Origin: Jannaschia sp. S6380
Lineage (GTDB): Bacteria > Pseudomonadota > Alphaproteobacteria > Rhodobacterales > Rhodobacteraceae
NCBI RefSeq assembly: GCF_023015695.1
Contig: NZ_JALKAS010000001.1
Coordinates: 1,736,001-1,800,000 of the forward strand
DNA: 64,000 bases
Reading direction: 5' to 3'
Both the position numbers and the translations under genes were made by a program. Below the pieces are notes generated by a model. The model saw nothing but the letters and a program-made list of their open reading frames with translations, had not been told where the DNA came from and ran no database searches. Shown in pieces: positions 35,502 to 46,853 of this stretch; within the stretch, counting starts at the first letter, position 1, and every line of letters begins with the position of its first letter.

Positions 35502-36743
35502 ATGAAACGACGCCACTTCAACATCGCGCTCGCCGCCATACTGGCGGCCACGCCCGCATTCGCGCAGGAGACGACGATCACCGTCTTCCACGCCTGGCCG
35601 CACCACGCCGAATGGCAGCAGGGCCTGGCCGACCGCTTCATGGAAGCGAACCCCGATATCACGGTCGAGATCCAGGCCCCCTCGGTCGACTACGACGAGG
35701 GGCTGGTGACCGTCATCCGCCAGAGCCTGGCAGACACCGCGCCTGACGTGTTCATGGTCGGCAGCCACCTGCTGGGCGAGCTCGTCGCCCGCGACATGGT
35801 CGCGCCGCTCGACGACGTGATGGCGGATGTCGACATGGGGGCGCTCGGCTACTCCGACGCGGCGCTCGCGCTCACGCAGATCGACGGAGTGCAGTACGGC
35901 CTGCCCTGGACGTCCTCGACGCCGGTGATGTTCTACAACGCCGATCTGGTGCGGCAGGCGGGCGGCGACCCGGATGATATGCCGACCACCTGGGACGCCA
36001 CGATCGACCTGGCACAGCGGATCGACGCGCTGGGCGACGACATCTCGGGGATGTACTACGCGCCGGGCGACGACGACTGGATGGTGCAGAACCTGCTGGC
36101 CAGTGCCGGGATGCAGCCCATGGACGCAGACGGCACGCTGGCCTTCGACACCAAGGCGGGACGTGCCGCCTTCGGCCTGTGGGAGCGGTTCCACGACGAG
36201 GGCAGGCAGCAGGCGATCCCGAACTCCGCCGCGCGCCAGCAGATGTATGCCGGTCAGTTGGGCCTCTACTTCAACTCCACCGCCGCCGTCCGCAGCTTCG
36301 AGCGCGAAATCGCAGACCGGTTCGACTGGGGCACCTCCCAGATGCCCGCAGCGGTCGAAGGGGGCGGCGTCGCCTCGGGCGGCATGGCCGCTGTGATCCT
36401 CACCGACGATCCCGCGAGGCGTCAGGCCGCGTTCGAATATCTGCTGTTCGGCACCGGGGCCGAGGGCCAGGATTTCGTCGTGCGCAACACGGGCTACATG
36501 CCGGTGAACGACGGCGCGATGGCCGACGACCGTCTGGGCGGCTTCTATGCCGAGAACCCCGCCTGGCGCACCTCGGCCGAACAGATGGACCGCGCCTATC
36601 CCTGGTTCGCCTGGCCGGGCCAGAACGGCGTGCGCATCAGCCAGGCGGTGGTCGACCAACTGGCCGCCATCGCCAACGATCAGGTGGATACCGATGCGGC
36701 CGCGGCCACCCTGTCCGAGGAGATCGGACGCCTGACGCGCTGA
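35502..36743 (+). CDS. ABC transporter extracellular solute-binding protein (family 1)
   Basis: 413-residue periplasmic receptor for the importer. The Sec signal peptide MKRRHFNIALAAILAATPAF is followed by Ala-Gln, with likely cleavage after AFA. The mature protein has the family-1 pattern ITVFHAWPHHAEWQQGLADRF, DVFMVGSHLLGELVARD and GLPWTSSTPVMFYNADL. The ATG at 35502 is set by AGGAG seven bases upstream; an ATG at 35478 overlapping the permease stop would spoil the signal peptide. Having the binding protein last in the operon is less usual. The ligand is unknown; from context a C3 sulfonate or a related polyol is suggested. Confidence 0.9.
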   Translation: MKRRHFNIALAAILAATPAFAQETTITVFHAWPHHAEWQQGLADRFMEANPDITVEIQAPSVDYDEGLVTVIRQSLADTAPDVFMVGSHLLGELVARDMVAPLDDVMADVDMGALGYSDAALALTQIDGVQYGLPWTSSTPVMFYNADLVRQAGGDPDDMPTTWDATIDLAQRIDALGDDISGMYYAPGDDDWMVQNLLASAGMQPMDADGTLAFDTKAGRAAFGLWERFHDEGRQQAIPNSAARQQMYAGQLGLYFNSTAAVRSFEREIADRFDWGTSQMPAAVEGGGVASGGMAAVILTDDPARRQAAFEYLLFGTGAEGQDFVVRNTGYMPVNDGAMADDRLGGFYAENPAWRTSAEQMDRAYPWFAWPGQNGVRISQAVVDQLAAIANDQVDTDAAAATLSEEIGRLTR

Positions 36744-36767
36744 AACGGTGCTTGGTGGCGGCCCGGT

Positions 36768-37790
36768 CTAGCGGGTCGCCATCCGGGCCAGATCTGGGGG
36801 CGCCTGCTCGGCATGGAACGGGCAGGCGACGCGGTGTCCCGGCGTCTCCTCGACCAGGAGAGGACGGGCTTCGGCGCAGGCCGCGCGCGCGATCGGGCAG
36901 CGGGTGCGGAAAACGCAGCCCGAAGGCGGGTTCAGCGGCGACGGCAACTCGCCCTGCAGAACGGGACGCGTGCGCGCCTTTTCGCGGCGCGGATCAGGGA
37001 CGGGGATCGAGGCGATCAGCGCACGCGTATAGGGATGGCGCGGATCGGCGATCAGGTCGGCGGCGGGTGCGGTCTCGACGATGCGGCCCAGATACATGAC
37101 CGCGATACGGGTCGAAACGTGCCGCACCACGCTGAGGTCATGGGCAATGAACAGCATCGATAGCCCCATGTCGCGCTGCAAATCGGCCAGCAGGTTCACC
37201 ACCTGCGCCTGCACCGACACGTCGAGCGCCGAGACCGGCTCGTCGCAGACCAGCATCTCCGGCTCGGTGATCAGGGCACGGGCGATGCCGATGCGCTGAC
37301 ACTGCCCGCCCGAGAATTCGTGCGGGTAGCGGTTGAACAGCGACGGCAGCAGCCCGACCCGTTCCATCATCTGGCCCACGGCGCGGGCGCGTTCGTCCGA
37401 CCGCATGTCCGGGCGATGCGTCCGCAGCGGTTCGGCCACGATCTGGCCGACCGTCATCCGCGGGTTCAGCGCAGCCAGCGGGTCCTGGAACACCATCTGC
37501 ATCTCGCGCCCCAAGCGGCGCCGGTCGGCGGCGTCGGAGCCGGTGATGTCGCGCCCCTTCCACAGGATGCGCCCGCCGGTGGCCGGTACCGTGCCGATGA
37601 TCGCGCGGGCCAGCGTCGACTTGCCCGATCCCGACTCGCCCACGAGGCCCAACGTCTCGCCCTCGTCCAGTTGAAGGTCGGCCTTCGACACCGCCTGAAG
37701 CCCGAGCGGTTTCGTCCAGGGCCAGGCACCGCGCGGCGTGACCGGGAAGGTCACGTCCAGCTCCTCGACCGACAGCAGGCGCGGGCTCAT
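36768..37790 (-). CDS. Oligopeptide/dipeptide ABC transporter ATP-binding protein (OppF/DppF-like)
   Basis: 340-residue second ATPase of a peptide importer. It has Walker A GESGSGKST, Q-loop MVFQDPLAALNPRMTVG, signature EFSGGQCQRIGIARAL, Walker B LVCDEPVSALD and H-loop IAHDLSVVRH. The C-terminal Opp-type region LNPPSGCVFRTRCPIARAAC has the cysteines typical of OppD/F. The start overlaps the oppD-like stop (ATGA). It is the last gene of a five-gene minus-strand operon, converging with the solute-binding protein gene 24 bases away. Confidence 0.92.
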   Translation of the reverse strand: MSPRLLSVEELDVTFPVTPRGAWPWTKPLGLQAVSKADLQLDEGETLGLVGESGSGKSTLARAIIGTVPATGGRILWKGRDITGSDAADRRRLGREMQMVFQDPLAALNPRMTVGQIVAEPLRTHRPDMRSDERARAVGQMMERVGLLPSLFNRYPHEFSGGQCQRIGIARALITEPEMLVCDEPVSALDVSVQAQVVNLLADLQRDMGLSMLFIAHDLSVVRHVSTRIAVMYLGRIVETAPAADLIADPRHPYTRALIASIPVPDPRREKARTRPVLQGELPSPLNPPSGCVFRTRCPIARAACAEARPLLVEETPGHRVACPFHAEQAPPDLARMATR

Positions 37791-38761
37791 GGCGTCGCCT
37801 CCGGAATTTCGGACAGGGGGGCGTGGCAGGCGCGGGCGCGGTTTCCGTCGAACGTCTCCAGCGGGGGCATGACGTCGCAGGCATCGCGAACCAGCGGGCA
37901 GCGCGCGGCAAAGGGACAGCCGGGCGGCAGGTCGGTCAGGTCGGGCGGATCGCCCGGAATGGTGTTCAGGTTTTCCTGCGCGGCGTCCAGCCGCGGCACT
38001 GCCGCCAGCAGGCCTGTGGTATAGGGATGGGCGGGGCGGTCGAAGACGTCCTCCGTCGGTCCCGTCTCCATCACCCGGCCGCCATACATGACCGTGGTGC
38101 GCGCGCAGGCGCCGGCCACGATGCCCAGGTCATGGGTGATCAGGATGATGGCCGTTCCGAACTCGGCCCGGATCTCGGACAGAAGATCCATGATCTGCGC
38201 CTGCACCGTGACGTCGAGCGCGGTCGTCGGCTCGTCCGCGATCAGCAGCTTCGGACGGCAGAGCAGCGCCATCGCGATCATGATCCGCTGGCGCATCCCG
38301 CCGGAGAATTCGTGCGGATACATCCGCAGGCGCCCCTCGGCATCGGGGATGCGCACTGCCTCGAGCATGCGGGCGCTCTCGGCCAGGGCGTCGCGCCTGG
38401 ACAGGCCCTGATGCAGTTGCAGCACCTCGGCCATCTGGTCGCCCACGCGCAGATAGGGGTTCAGCGACGTCATCGGATCCTGGAAGATCATCGCCACCTG
38501 CTCGGCGCGCAGCTTGTTGAGCGCGCGTTCCGGCAGGTTCAGCATCTCGGTCCCGTTCAGGCGCACCGACCCCGCGGCGCGCCCGTTGCGCGCCAGCAGC
38601 CCCAGGATCGCGAAGGCCAGCTGCGTCTTGCCCGAGCCGGACTCGCCCACGATCGCCATCGTCTCGCCCGCGTCGAGGTCGAACGAGATGCCGTTGACAG
38701 CGTGCACGGATCCGTCGGGCGTGTCGAATGACACCGTGAGGTCATCGACATCGAGCAGCAT
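37787..38761 (-). CDS. Oligopeptide/dipeptide ABC transporter ATP-binding protein (OppD/DppD-like)
   Basis: 324-residue first ATPase. It has Walker A GESGSGKTQL, Q-loop MIFQDPMTSLNPYLRVG, signature EFSGGMRQRIMIAMAL, Walker B LLIADEPTTALD and H-loop ITHDLGIVAG. The C-terminal PPGCPFAARCPLVRDAC is the cysteine-containing motif of the family. The ATG at 38761 is preceded by GGAGG; the frame extends further upstream without homology. It lies 25 bases after the oppC-like gene. Confidence 0.92.
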   Translation of the reverse strand: MLLDVDDLTVSFDTPDGSVHAVNGISFDLDAGETMAIVGESGSGKTQLAFAILGLLARNGRAAGSVRLNGTEMLNLPERALNKLRAEQVAMIFQDPMTSLNPYLRVGDQMAEVLQLHQGLSRRDALAESARMLEAVRIPDAEGRLRMYPHEFSGGMRQRIMIAMALLCRPKLLIADEPTTALDVTVQAQIMDLLSEIRAEFGTAIILITHDLGIVAGACARTTVMYGGRVMETGPTEDVFDRPAHPYTTGLLAAVPRLDAAQENLNTIPGDPPDLTDLPPGCPFAARCPLVRDACDVMPPLETFDGNRARACHAPLSEIPEATP

Positions 38762-38786
38762 CAGCGATCCTCCGGCGCAGTCATTC

Positions 38787-39701
38787 TCAGCGGTCCTTGG
38801 GGTCGAGCGCATCGCGCAACCCGTCGCCGATGAAGAAGAACGCAAACAGACCCGCGACGAAGAAGCTCAGCGGAAAGAGGAGCTGCCAGATCGTGCCGTT
38901 GCGCATCTCGGCGGCGCCGTCGTTGATCAGTGCGCCCCAGGAGGTCAGCGGCTCCTGCACGCCGAGGCCGAGGAACGAGATGAACGACTCGTAGATGATC
39001 ATCGAGGGGACGAGCAGCGTCGCATAGACGATGATGACGCCCAGAAGGTTGGGCACGATGTGACGCAGGATGATGCGAAACGGGTGCACGCCGGTGGCGA
39101 TCGCCGCCTCGACGAACTCGCGCCCCTTGAGCGCCAGCGTCTGGCCGCGCGCGATCCGCGCCATGTCGAGCCAGGAGATCAGGCCGATGCCCACGAACAG
39201 CATCAGGATCGAGCGACCGAACACCACCAGCAAGAGGATCAGGACGAACATGTAGGGGATCGACATCAGGACATCGACCGTCCGCATCATGGCGCCGTCG
39301 ACCCGCCCGCCGAAATAGCCGGCGACCGCGCCATAGAGCGTGCCGACCACGACGGCGATCAGCGCGCCCACGACGCCGACCATCAGGCTGATCTGCGTGC
39401 CCTGCACCGTGCGGGCGAACAGGTCGCGGCCCAATGTGTCGGTGCCGAACCAGTGCCCCGTGGCCAGCGAAGGCCGGCCCAGCGTCTCGACCTGGCCGAG
39501 GACGGCCCAGTCGATCTCCTCGTAGCTCCAGGGGGCGATGAAGGGGCCGACGATCGCCACGGCGGCGATCAGGCCCAGAACGATCAGGCCCGCCACCGCC
39601 GCCTTGTTGCGGAAGAACCGCCGCCGCGCATCGGCCCAGAGGCTGCGCCCGCGGGGGGCGTCGGCCAGTGCGCTGGCATCGGTGAGCGTGGCGCCCCGCA
39701 T
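38787..39701 (-). CDS. Peptide ABC transporter permease (OppC/DppC-like)
   Basis: 304-residue permease with the family's N-terminal cytoplasmic segment (RRRFFRNKAAVAGLIVLG), the periplasmic HWFGTDTLGRDLFARTVQGT signature, six spans and the coupling motif EFVEAAIATGVHPFRIILRH. The start overlaps the oppB-like stop by one base (TGATG). Confidence 0.93.
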   Translation of the reverse strand: MRGATLTDASALADAPRGRSLWADARRRFFRNKAAVAGLIVLGLIAAVAIVGPFIAPWSYEEIDWAVLGQVETLGRPSLATGHWFGTDTLGRDLFARTVQGTQISLMVGVVGALIAVVVGTLYGAVAGYFGGRVDGAMMRTVDVLMSIPYMFVLILLLVVFGRSILMLFVGIGLISWLDMARIARGQTLALKGREFVEAAIATGVHPFRIILRHIVPNLLGVIIVYATLLVPSMIIYESFISFLGLGVQEPLTSWGALINDGAAEMRNGTIWQLLFPLSFFVAGLFAFFFIGDGLRDALDPKDR

Positions 39702-40624
39702 CAGTAGCGGATCTTGGGGTCGATCCAGGCATAGGCCACGTCGACGAGAAGGTTGAACAGGATGGTCAGCGCCCCCAGCAGCACTGTGATGCCCATCATC
39801 ACCCCGTAGTCACGGTTGAGCGCGGAGGCGACGAAGAACTGCCCGATGCCGCCGGTCGAGAAATAGATGTCGATCACCACCGACCCGGTGATCATGCCCA
39901 CGAAGGCCGGCCCCAGATAGGAGATCACCGGCAGCAGCGCAGGCTTGAGCGCGTGGCGCAGGATGATCCGGTGGCCCGGCAGGCCCTTGGCGCGGGCGGT
40001 GCGGATGAAGTTGGACGACAGCACCTCCAGCATGGAGGCGCGCGCGATCCGCGCGATCGACGCCATGAAGCTGGTGCCCAGCGCGATGACCGGAAGGATC
40101 ACGTATTCCACCTGACCGCCCTGCCAGCCGCCGCCCGGCAGCCAGCCGAGCCAGAGCGTGAAGACCAGCACCAGGATCGGCGCCAGCACGAAGTTCGGCA
40201 GGACCTGCGCCCCGATCGAGACGCCGACCGCCAGGTAGTCGAGCCAGGTGTTCTGGCGGATCGCCGCCATGATCCCCAGCGCGCCGCCGACCAACACCGC
40301 CAAAACGAAGGCCCAGAACCCGTAGGTCAGCGTGACGGGGAAGCCCTGCGCGATCAGGTCGTTCACATCCTGGTCGCGGTAGACGAAGCTGGGTCCGAAG
40401 TCGAAATCGGTGACGATATTGGTGATGTAGGTCCAGATCTGCACCGCGAAGGGCTGATCCAGACCGTATTCGCGTTCGAGGTTCTGCAGCACCGCCGCGG
40501 GCACGCCGCGTTCGGTCGCGAAGGGCGAGCCCGGCGCGGTGTACATCAGCACGAAGGTCAGCACCACCAGCAGCAGCAGCACCGGAACCGCGACAAGCAG
40601 ACGTCTGAGGATGAAGGCGACCAT
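39701..40624 (-). CDS. Peptide ABC transporter permease (OppB/DppB-like)
   Basis: 307-residue permease. It has the N-terminal span FILRRLLVAVPVLLLLVVLTF, the family segment YTAPGSPFATERGVP with LEREYGLDQPF, and the coupling region FIRTARAKGLPGHRIILRHA. It has six predicted spans. It lies 38 bases after the binding-protein gene and pairs with the OppC-like permease. Confidence 0.93.
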   Translation of the reverse strand: MVAFILRRLLVAVPVLLLLVVLTFVLMYTAPGSPFATERGVPAAVLQNLEREYGLDQPFAVQIWTYITNIVTDFDFGPSFVYRDQDVNDLIAQGFPVTLTYGFWAFVLAVLVGGALGIMAAIRQNTWLDYLAVGVSIGAQVLPNFVLAPILVLVFTLWLGWLPGGGWQGGQVEYVILPVIALGTSFMASIARIARASMLEVLSSNFIRTARAKGLPGHRIILRHALKPALLPVISYLGPAFVGMITGSVVIDIYFSTGGIGQFFVASALNRDYGVMMGITVLLGALTILFNLLVDVAYAWIDPKIRY

Positions 40625-40662
40625 TCAGCGAACGGGGCGGCGCGGACGCCGCCCCTGCCCCG

Positions 40663-42273
40663 TCACTCGGACGCGGCGCGGTACATGTCCTGCACGTACC
40701 AGTTGTTTTCCACGTTGTTCATCGGCCAGTTCCGGATCGACGGGTCCAGCATGAAGTTCTGGGTGTAGTGGTAGATCGGGATGATCCCCATCTCGTCGGC
40801 CAGGATCTGTTCGACCTGGGTATAGGCGACGTTGGGATCTTCCATCGTCCGGCTCTCGGCCATCAGGCGGTCGACCTCGGGGTTGGAGTACTTGCCGTCA
40901 TTGGCGCCATGCGTGGTGGTGACCAGGTCGAGGAAGGTCGACGCCTCGTTGTAGTCGCCGCACCAGGCCGAACGGGCGATGTCGAAGTTCTGCTCGCCCC
41001 GGATGTCGATGTAGCTCTGCCATTCGTAGTTCGACAGCGTCGTGTTCACGCCCAGCGGCTTCCACATCTGGCTGACCACGGTGGCGATCGCCTTGTGGTT
41101 CTCGGACGTGTTGTAGATCAGGTCCAGCTCGATGGGGTTGTCGGGGCCGTATCCCGCCTCCGCGATCAGGTCCCGCGCCTTCTGCGTCCGCTCGTCCTGG
41201 GACCAGGAGGCATAGTCGATCTCGGGCATCTCGAACCCGGCGGTGGCCTCGTGGGTGAAGTTGTAGGCCGGGGATTGCCCGCCCTTGAGCACCTGTTCCA
41301 CGATCACGTCGCGATTGACCGCGTAGGACAGCGCCTCGCGCACCCGCTCGTCCTGCAGCGCCTCGTGACCGCTGTCGGTCAGGTTGATCGCGTAATAGTA
41401 GCTGCACAGACGCGGCGTCGAATGCGTCTCGTCCGGGAACTCCGCCTTCAGATCCGGATAGGTGCCGGCGGGCAGGTCGTCCATCATGTCGAACTCGCCG
41501 GCCTGATAGCGGGTCAGCGATTGGTTGCGGTCATTGACCACGAAGACCGTGATCTCCTCGATCGCGACGTCTTCGGCCGAATGGTACTCGGGGTTGGGGA
41601 CCAGGCGCGTGAACTCGTTCACCTTCACCTCGTCGAGGATATATGCCCCGTTCGAGACCATGTTCTCCGGGCTGGTCCAGTCGTCGCCATGCGCCTCGAT
41701 CGTGGCCCGATGCGCGGGGTACAGCGTCGAATAGGTCGTCATTGCGGGGAAGAACGGCAGCGGCTGCGTCAGCGTGACCTGCAGCGTGTGGTCGTCGACG
41801 GCCTCGACGCCCAGCGTCGAGGGATCGGCCTCGCCCGCGACGATCTCGGCGGCGTTCTCGATCGAGGTCAGCTCGACATACCAGGCGTAGGGCGAGGCGG
41901 TCGCGGGGTCGGCCGCGCGCTGCCAGGCATAGACGAAGTCCTGCGCCGTGACCGGGTCGCCGTTGGACCACCGCGCATCGTCGCGCAACTTGAAGGTCCA
42001 GGTCTGGTTGTCGTCGCTGGTCCATTCCGTCGCGACGGCGGGGATCAGGTTGCCGTCCGCGTCCTGGCGCGTCAGCCCTTCGAACAGCTGGCGGGCCATG
42101 TGGTTGCCGATCGTCTCCTCGATCAGCTGCGGATCAAGCGTCTTGGCCTGATCCAGAACGGAAATGTCGAGCGACTGATCCTCGGCCAGCGTATCTCCGG
42201 CCTGCATCTCGACGGCGAAGGCGGATGTGGCAAGCAGCGTCGCGGCACTGGCGAGCAGGGTCACACGTGTCAT
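40663..42273 (-). CDS. Peptide ABC transporter substrate-binding protein (OppA-like, family 5)
   Basis: 536-residue periplasmic binding protein. The signal peptide MTRVTLLASAATLLATSAFA is followed by the family-5 pattern KTLDPQLIEETIGNHMARQLFEGL, WSNGDPVTAQDFVYAWQRA, and PMNN/WYVQDMYR at the end. Resemblance is to OppA/MppA-type receptors for oligopeptides or murein peptide. The ATG at 42273 has GGGAG upstream. It is the first gene of the operon, with its promoter in the 212-base gap before katG. Confidence 0.92.
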   Translation of the reverse strand: MTRVTLLASAATLLATSAFAVEMQAGDTLAEDQSLDISVLDQAKTLDPQLIEETIGNHMARQLFEGLTRQDADGNLIPAVATEWTSDDNQTWTFKLRDDARWSNGDPVTAQDFVYAWQRAADPATASPYAWYVELTSIENAAEIVAGEADPSTLGVEAVDDHTLQVTLTQPLPFFPAMTTYSTLYPAHRATIEAHGDDWTSPENMVSNGAYILDEVKVNEFTRLVPNPEYHSAEDVAIEEITVFVVNDRNQSLTRYQAGEFDMMDDLPAGTYPDLKAEFPDETHSTPRLCSYYYAINLTDSGHEALQDERVREALSYAVNRDVIVEQVLKGGQSPAYNFTHEATAGFEMPEIDYASWSQDERTQKARDLIAEAGYGPDNPIELDLIYNTSENHKAIATVVSQMWKPLGVNTTLSNYEWQSYIDIRGEQNFDIARSAWCGDYNEASTFLDLVTTTHGANDGKYSNPEVDRLMAESRTMEDPNVAYTQVEQILADEMGIIPIYHYTQNFMLDPSIRNWPMNNVENNWYVQDMYRAASE

Positions 42274-42485
42274 GTTCGAAACTCCCTTGAAGACGTGGGC
42301 GCCGGCAAACGGGCGCATCATGTCGCCAAGTGTTCGGACTGGACTGCCCTTTTGCAAGCGGGTTGACGGCTTGACGCCGGGTCGCGCCGGCCTAGAACCG
42401 GCGGAAATCCGCCATCGCGTCGGTCGGGAGACCCGCGACACGCATGCCCCGAAACGGGATCTGCGTATCGCGGCCCGGTGGCGCC
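42274..42485 (-). promoter_or_regulatory. Gap between katG 3' end and opp operon (opp promoter region)
   Basis: The longest gene-free stretch in the window. It should hold the minus-strand promoter of the peptide transporter operon and the end of the katG transcript. I saw no convincing -35/-10 pair, operator palindrome or T-tailed hairpin in it. Confidence 0.4.
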
Positions 42486-44814
<2,329 letters not shown>

Positions 44815-45711
44815 ATGAACAACCTGACCCTGCGCCAGTTGCGGTACTTCGAGGCACTGGCCCGGCACCGGCATTTCGGGCGGGCGGCTGCCGCCTCCTC
44901 GATCTCGCAGCCGGCCCTCTCGGTGCAGATTCGGGAACTGGAAGAGACGCTGGGCGCCAAGCTGTTCGAACGCGGTCCGCGCCAGGTCGCCATGACCGCC
45001 TTCGGCGCGCAGTTCGCCCCCCGCGTCCGCGACATCCTGCGCAGCGTCGACGAATTGGGCGACCTCGCCCGCGTATCGCAGGGCGGCTTCGCCGGACGGC
45101 TTCGGATGGGGATCATCCCGACCGTGGCGCCGTACCTGCTGCCAAGGCTGATCCGAACGCTGACCGCGGCCTATCCCGGCCTGGACCTCGACATCCGCGA
45201 GACGGTGACCTCGCGCCTGATCGAGGAGATGGCCGACGGGGCGATCGACACGGCGGTGGTGGCGCTGCCGATATCCGAGCCCTCGCTGATCGAGACGCCA
45301 CTCCTGACCGAATCCTTCGTCCTGATCCGCGCCGCCACCGACCGCGGTGCCCCGATGCCCGCGCGCGAGGACCTGCAGGAGATGCGCCTGCTGCTGCTGG
45401 AGGAGGGGCATTGCTTCCGCGATCAGGCCCTGTCCTTCTGCGACATCGCCACCGCCGGGCCGCGCCCCGGCCTTGACGGATCGACATTGTCGACGCTGGT
45501 TCAGATGGTCGCGTCCGGCATCGGGGTCACGCTGATCCCCGAGATGGCGGTCGGGGTCGAGACCCGGTCCGCGCCGGTGGCGATCGACCGGTTTCCCGCG
45601 CCCGGGCCGCGCCGCGTTGTCGGCATGGTCTGGCGCCGCACCAGTCCCTTGGGCGAGCAGTATCGGGACATGGCGGACCGGCTGCGCGTGGCGCTCAGAT
45701 CCGCGCCATGA
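44815..45711 (+). CDS. oxyR: Hydrogen peroxide-inducible activator OxyR (LysR family)
   Basis: 298-residue LysR-type regulator. It has an N-terminal winged helix (LTLRQLRYFEALARHRHFGR) and an effector domain with the two redox cysteines in EEGHCFRDQALSFCD (Cys200 and Cys209). These match the peroxide-sensing pair Cys199/Cys208 of E. coli OxyR. Divergence from katG supports the call. The 3' end overlaps the convergent serine hydrolase gene by 17 bases. Confidence 0.95.
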   Translation: MNNLTLRQLRYFEALARHRHFGRAAAASSISQPALSVQIRELEETLGAKLFERGPRQVAMTAFGAQFAPRVRDILRSVDELGDLARVSQGGFAGRLRMGIIPTVAPYLLPRLIRTLTAAYPGLDLDIRETVTSRLIEEMADGAIDTAVVALPISEPSLIETPLLTESFVLIRAATDRGAPMPAREDLQEMRLLLLEEGHCFRDQALSFCDIATAGPRPGLDGSTLSTLVQMVASGIGVTLIPEMAVGVETRSAPVAIDRFPAPGPRRVVGMVWRRTSPLGEQYRDMADRLRVALRSAP

Positions 45712-46795
45712 CCTGAAGTTCGTCGTCGTCGTAGAACGCTTCCTCATCCTGGCCGTCGGTCAGGTCGGGCGATCCGTTCAGGAAATAGGCCCAGCCCGCC
45801 CCGGTAGCGCGGTCGGCCCAGACGCCGCCGGTGAAGCCCAGCGCATGGCCCGCGTGCCCGACCAACCGCCCGGGGATGCGGGGATGCCCGTCATAGATCG
45901 TGACGCCCGCCCCGAAGGCGGGGAACAAGCCATCGCAATCGGCCCCGTTCGTCCCGTCGAAGCGCCATCGTGCCCGGCGCTGCGCCCGCGCGATGTCGTC
46001 ATCGGCGCCCAGCGCGCGGGCCAGGCGGGCCGCTTCGCCCACGGTCATGCGCAGGCCGGCATGGGGCGAGAACCACGTCGTGTCGCGACCTGGGCGGTAA
46101 TCGGCCATCGGCGCGCCGCGTCCGCCGCGCCAGATCACCTCGGCCCCCCAATCGGTGTCGGGCCCGTCCGCCTCGCAGGTCAGGGCGTCGCCGTGGCGCT
46201 GCCAGACCGGCAGCGGGTTCCGGTCGTCCGGTGCGACGCCGGCCCAGTTGAACCCGCCAGCGATCCCCGCCGGCGCCAGGACCTCGCGCCGAAGGATACG
46301 GTCGAACCGGTCGCCCGCGATCACCTCCAGTGCGATGCCCAGCAGGATGTAGTTGAGGTTGGCATATCGAAAGAATGTCCCCGGCGGGTTCGTCGAGACC
46401 GCTTCGGGGCGGTCGGACAGGAAGGCGCGGGGCGTCTGGGGCGGCTCGATCAGGTATCCACCGTGATCCGTCAGGCCCGACAGGTGCGACAGCAGGTGGT
46501 CGAGCGTCACGCCGGGCAGATCCACATCCAGTACCTCCGACAGCGGCGTCGTCAGCGGCACGCCCGCCCGGTTCGCGCAGATCAAGACCGCCCGCGCAGT
46601 CGCCGCCTTCGAGATCGACGCCATGCGCAGCCGAAGATCGGTCCGTCGCAGCGGGTCTCCCCCTGGGGCCACGCGGCCGAAGACCCGCGCGACCTCGCCG
46701 CGCCCGTCGATCCGGGCCAAGCCCGCGTTCAGGAACCGGCCGGCGCGCGTCACCCGGTCCAGATGTGCGGAAATCGTCTCGAACACGTCGTCCAT
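45695..46795 (-). CDS. Beta-lactamase-fold serine hydrolase
   Basis: 366-residue protein of the class C beta-lactamase/DD-peptidase/EstB esterase family (COG1680). The catalytic SxxK is SISK at about residues 60-63 in RMASISKAAT; the second motif YAN occurs in FFRYANLNYILLG; a late HAG (VGHAGHALGF) can serve as the KTG-equivalent. No signal peptide is seen, so it is probably cytoplasmic, which favours an esterase or peptidase over a true beta-lactamase. Substrate unknown. Confidence 0.82.
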   Translation of the reverse strand: MDDVFETISAHLDRVTRAGRFLNAGLARIDGRGEVARVFGRVAPGGDPLRRTDLRLRMASISKAATARAVLICANRAGVPLTTPLSEVLDVDLPGVTLDHLLSHLSGLTDHGGYLIEPPQTPRAFLSDRPEAVSTNPPGTFFRYANLNYILLGIALEVIAGDRFDRILRREVLAPAGIAGGFNWAGVAPDDRNPLPVWQRHGDALTCEADGPDTDWGAEVIWRGGRGAPMADYRPGRDTTWFSPHAGLRMTVGEAARLARALGADDDIARAQRRARWRFDGTNGADCDGLFPAFGAGVTIYDGHPRIPGRLVGHAGHALGFTGGVWADRATGAGWAYFLNGSPDLTDGQDEEAFYDDDELQVMARI

Positions 46796-46853
46796 CGGCG
46801 CCCCCTGCCCGGTGGCGCCCTAGCCCGATTTCCGCCGTCGGGGAAGGCCCGCG

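Noticed and set aside
40768..42366. 532-residue open frame on the + strand opposite the OppA-like gene
   Set aside because: Shadow frame; composition biased to Arg/Val/Gly, no family motifs, and the minus-strand gene is complete with a signal peptide.
45695..46795. Antibiotic-resistance beta-lactamase
   Set aside because: The SxxK and YxN motifs are present, but there is no signal peptide and the overall pattern is that of the broad COG1680 hydrolase family.
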